Source of the DNA: Parabacteroides timonensis | GTDB lineage: Bacteria; Bacteroidota; Bacteroidia; Bacteroidales; Tannerellaceae | Assembly: GCF_900128505.1 (NCBI RefSeq) | Contig: NZ_LT669941.1 | Span: forward strand, 1,041,526 to 1,105,525 | DNA: 64,000 nucleotides | Direction of reading: 5' to 3' | Part shown: piece by piece, positions 62,187 through 64,000 of the stretch | Layout of the letters: the number at the start of each line of letters is the position of its first letter | Position numbering within the stretch: the first letter of the stretch is position 1 | Translations under genes and position numbers: made by a program | Notes under the pieces: model-generated | What the model was told of the DNA's origin: nothing | The model's input: only the letters and a program-made list of their open reading frames with translations | The model's database searches: none

Positions 62187-63857
62187 ATGAAACGAATCAT
62201 CCCCCATATTCCTAATATCACAGCGTCAGCCTCCGTGTTGTTTGCTTCGGTCGTCGTGTTTGCCTCTGCCTTTTTGCTTTCCGGATGCAGTGAAAGCGAA
62301 CTGCCCGGCGACGACGATAACGGTAACAACAACCGCCCCGCCCTCACCATCGAGGTATCCGATGGCGGCTATGCTCCCGCCGCAGGCGAGAAGTCCGATA
62401 CCCGCGAGAATCCCGCCACCCGTGCCACAGAGAACGACTATACCACCCAATTCACCGCCGGTGACAAAATAGGCGTCTATGCCGTAAAGGACGGTGCCAT
62501 AGTAGACGGTGTAAACAACCTCTGCCTCGTCGCCACTACCATGACTGCTCCCGATGGTAGCACCTCCCTTGTATGGCAAACCACCGACGGTAAAACTCCT
62601 TTCAATATCTCCGGTGCTGCCTACTATGCTTATTACCCTTGGCAATCCGGCGCCGATATGGCGAACAAGGTCATAGCTTCTGCTGATAACGCCGCCGCTT
62701 TCTTTGCCAACGTCATCAGCGGCTGGTCTCCCTCCACCGATCAGGGAACCTACGCCGCCTACACCTCCTTCGACCTGATGATAGCCCAGGGTACCACCTC
62801 CAACAAAACCCTCTCTTTCTCCATGCAGCACCAAATGGCGCTGGTGGTAATCGACCTGCCGAAGACAAAGTACACGCTGACGGATGTAAGCAGCAATCAG
62901 CTTCCCGATTACATCCTCGATGCCCCCGATACGAAATTCAACGACTTCACCCCCTGCCGGATGGGTGACGGCACTTATCGTTACCTGATAAATCCTGCCG
63001 CAACCGTTCCCCAACCGACAACCTTCTCCGGTAGCTACACCAATGCCATCCCTGCTACTGCCGAATGGAAATTTACAGCTAACGTCTCTGCCAGCCAGTA
63101 CAAGAAATATGTGGTAGATAACGGTTCTGCAACCGTTATTGATAAATCCCACCAATTGCAAGTAGGCGATTTCTTTATGAAAGACGGTACGCTGCTCTCC
63201 AAAGATACATATTCCTTGTCCAACGAGCAGAAAGAGGCCTGCATCGGCATTGTTCTGAAAGTCGGTAGAGACGAAAGCGGCGATTGGGAAGATGATTGCA
63301 AGTACAAGCAGAAAGACGGCACAACTCCTATGAATGACATTCACGGTTACGTTCTTTCGTTGAAGGAAGGTAATGGTGGAAGAACTTGTGCGTGGGGTTC
63401 TATCGGTACATCAGTAGTATATGAAGAAGACGATGTGGATATGATGAATAGGGAGAAGAATACAGGTTTTTACGGTTATAAGAATACGCAGGCAATCATC
63501 CTGTTCAACAAAAGTCAAAGTGGTGACTTGTCAACCGCATTTCCCGCCGCTTATCATGCGACAGCAGGCTACGAAAAAGCGCAGCAAGCTCCCGCTAACA
63601 GTAGCGGTTGGTTTTTGCCTTCTGCCGGTCAGGGCCAGTATTGGTATCAAAACAAAGGTAACTTATTGCCAAGTTTTAAAAAAGCTCTCGGAAAAGATAA
63701 TTTTGATTGGTCTGATTATTCTTATTGGTCGAGTTCGGAGTACAGTGACGATCCGAAGAACTCCGCGTGGGGCGTGAATTTCTTCTACAACGGCATGTAC
63801 AACGACAATAAGGGCGGCGACGACTACAATAAGGTGCTGTCGTGTCTGGCTTTTTGA
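62187..63857 (+). CDS. Fimbrillin lipoprotein with a lectin-like C-terminus, candidate DGR target (tip adhesin)
   Basis: 556 residues. Lipobox FLLSGCSESEL. The N-terminal half is fimbrillin-like (ENDYTTQFTAGDKIGVYAVKDGA; AYYAYYPWQSGA; FSMQHQMALVVIDLPKT). The C-terminal ~100 residues (GWFLPSAGQGQYWYQNKG ..., YWSSSEYS, then AWGVNFFYNG) are of the DUF1566/C-type-lectin kind found in variable proteins of diversity-generating retroelements. From 63771 to 63836 the candidate variable codons are GGC, TTC, TAC, AAC, GAC, all ending in C, as expected if a template AAC had been mutated at its adenines. The domain is at the exact C-terminus (...NKVLSCLAF). Likely the adhesive tip. Confidence 0.75.
   Translation: MKRIIPHIPNITASASVLFASVVVFASAFLLSGCSESELPGDDDNGNNNRPALTIEVSDGGYAPAAGEKSDTRENPATRATENDYTTQFTAGDKIGVYAVKDGAIVDGVNNLCLVATTMTAPDGSTSLVWQTTDGKTPFNISGAAYYAYYPWQSGADMANKVIASADNAAAFFANVISGWSPSTDQGTYAAYTSFDLMIAQGTTSNKTLSFSMQHQMALVVIDLPKTKYTLTDVSSNQLPDYILDAPDTKFNDFTPCRMGDGTYRYLINPAATVPQPTTFSGSYTNAIPATAEWKFTANVSASQYKKYVVDNGSATVIDKSHQLQVGDFFMKDGTLLSKDTYSLSNEQKEACIGIVLKVGRDESGDWEDDCKYKQKDGTTPMNDIHGYVLSLKEGNGGRTCAWGSIGTSVVYEEDDVDMMNREKNTGFYGYKNTQAIILFNKSQSGDLSTAFPAAYHATAGYEKAQQAPANSSGWFLPSAGQGQYWYQNKGNLLPSFKKALGKDNFDWSDYSYWSSSEYSDDPKNSAWGVNFFYNGMYNDNKGGDDYNKVLSCLAF
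63741..63854 (+). other. Candidate DGR variable region
   Basis: Codons from residue 519 to the end of the gene. Residues 529-553 read GVNFFYNGMYNDNKGGDDYNKVLSC; the non-invariant ones (GGC, TTC, TAC, AAC, GAC) differ only in the first two bases, and invariant pieces such as GTG AAT, AAT AAG and GTG CTG stay constant. This fits adenine-directed mutagenic homing. The template and reverse transcriptase are not in this window, so it is a candidate only. Confidence 0.5.
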
Positions 63858-63894
63858 TCTTATTTATCCATTAAAATTATTTATCTATAAAAAA

Positions 63895-63913
63895 CCAATC
63901 CCCGCGAAGCGGG
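63895..63913. other. Hairpin after the tip gene
   Basis: CCAATCCCCGC-GAA-GCGGG, 38 bp after the stop codon, repeating the first 11 bases of 62147-62157. In known DGRs a hairpin lies close after the variable region and aids homing; whether this does so is unknown. Confidence 0.5.
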
Positions 63914-63975
63914 TCGGCGATATATTTAAACCATGGCTTTATCCGGATATTTACCTCTGTATCGTAACACCCGTC

Positions 63976-63998
63976 ACGGCGGATATATTATCCGCCGT
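63976..63998. other. 10-bp stem hairpin at the window edge
   Basis: ACGGCGGATA (63976-63985) and its exact complement (63989-63998) with a 3-nt loop TAT. It is close to the window end, so what it belongs to is unseen. Confidence 0.6.
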
Positions 63999-64000
63999 TT

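Noticed and set aside
62226..63344. 372-codon open frame on the minus strand over the tip gene
   Set aside because: Also antisense shadow. The plus frame has a lipoprotein signal and fimbrillin pattern; the minus one is Gly/Val-rich filler.
62187..63857. FISUMP-type (Fibrobacter major paralogous) domain in the tip protein
   Set aside because: The YWSSSEYS motif also occurs there, but the codon pattern ending in C at variable sites fits a DGR target better. Not excluded completely.

Overview
The window reads as a chromosome segment of a gut-type Bacteroidota, order Bacteroidales, and most likely Parabacteroides or a close relative; the genus is inferred from overall gene content, not proven. 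The phylum evidence is strong. Promoters carry the Bacteroidota -7 box TAnnTTTG just upstream of many genes. There is a bL28-bL33-DUF4295 cluster, a DUF4835/PorD gene, a fused E1 alpha/beta dehydrogenase, LytTR two-component genes and Mfa/fimbrillin lipoproteins. Shine-Dalgarno sequences are mostly weak. I see no rRNA, tRNA, CRISPR array, prophage or intact insertion sequence.

Layout. 1-2.5 kb: a flavodoxin-like gene cut by the window edge, a small exported protein, a 22-bp-period palindrome array and a cysteine-rich AraC regulator facing a gene relic. 3-10 kb: a large exported HExxH/propeller/barrel protein, a histidine kinase and OmpR-type regulator, and a DUF4369/SUMF1-fold protein. 10-31.7 kb is housekeeping: folC, an MFS transporter, an acyltransferase, ispE, a methyltransferase, an S9 peptidase, mdh, a YgiQ radical SAM protein, ridA, rlmB, then a long leftward series (recN, porD-like, coaBC, iron alcohol dehydrogenase, exonuclease, dnaN) and the ribosomal cluster. 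31.9-38.7 kb: a rightward run with nitroreductase, dihydrolipoyl dehydrogenase, lipoate-protein ligase, E2, fused E1 and flavodoxin, which together form a self-contained lipoate-dependent 2-oxoacid dehydrogenase. 38.7-44.9 kb: leftward alpha-fucosidase, YbaN, fmt, ClC channel, sugar transferase and tsaC. 45-49 kb: recJ-recQ. 49-55.9 kb: two FtsX-type permeases, GtrA, a LytTR regulator with one intact kinase and one apparently dead kinase, and a DUF6268 barrel. 56-57.3 kb: an Hsp70-like ATPase.

The most remarkable region is 57.6-64 kb. A 253-bp segment lies between 29-bp inverted repeats (26 of 29 positions identical). It ends 5 bp before the first gene of a surface-fimbria operon. Inside it is a good Bacteroidota promoter that points away from the operon, so inversion would place it about 40 nt upstream of the first start codon: this is a candidate phase-variable (invertible) promoter in the OFF state. 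The operon encodes an exported repeat protein with a C-terminal sorting-like domain, a Mfa2-like lipoprotein, an HU-fold/DUF4469 protein without signal peptide, a fimbrillin lipoprotein, and a 556-residue fimbrillin lipoprotein whose C-terminus looks like a C-type-lectin/DUF1566 domain. The last ~30 codons of that domain show the NNC codon pattern expected of a diversity-generating retroelement (DGR) variable region. The window ends about 140 bp later, where the template repeat and reverse transcriptase would be expected.

A second cross-locus pattern is three intergenic arrays (near 1.2, 45.1 and 61.0 kb). Each is a run of short palindromic words with an exact 22-, 22- or 23-bp period, but with a different word at each locus.
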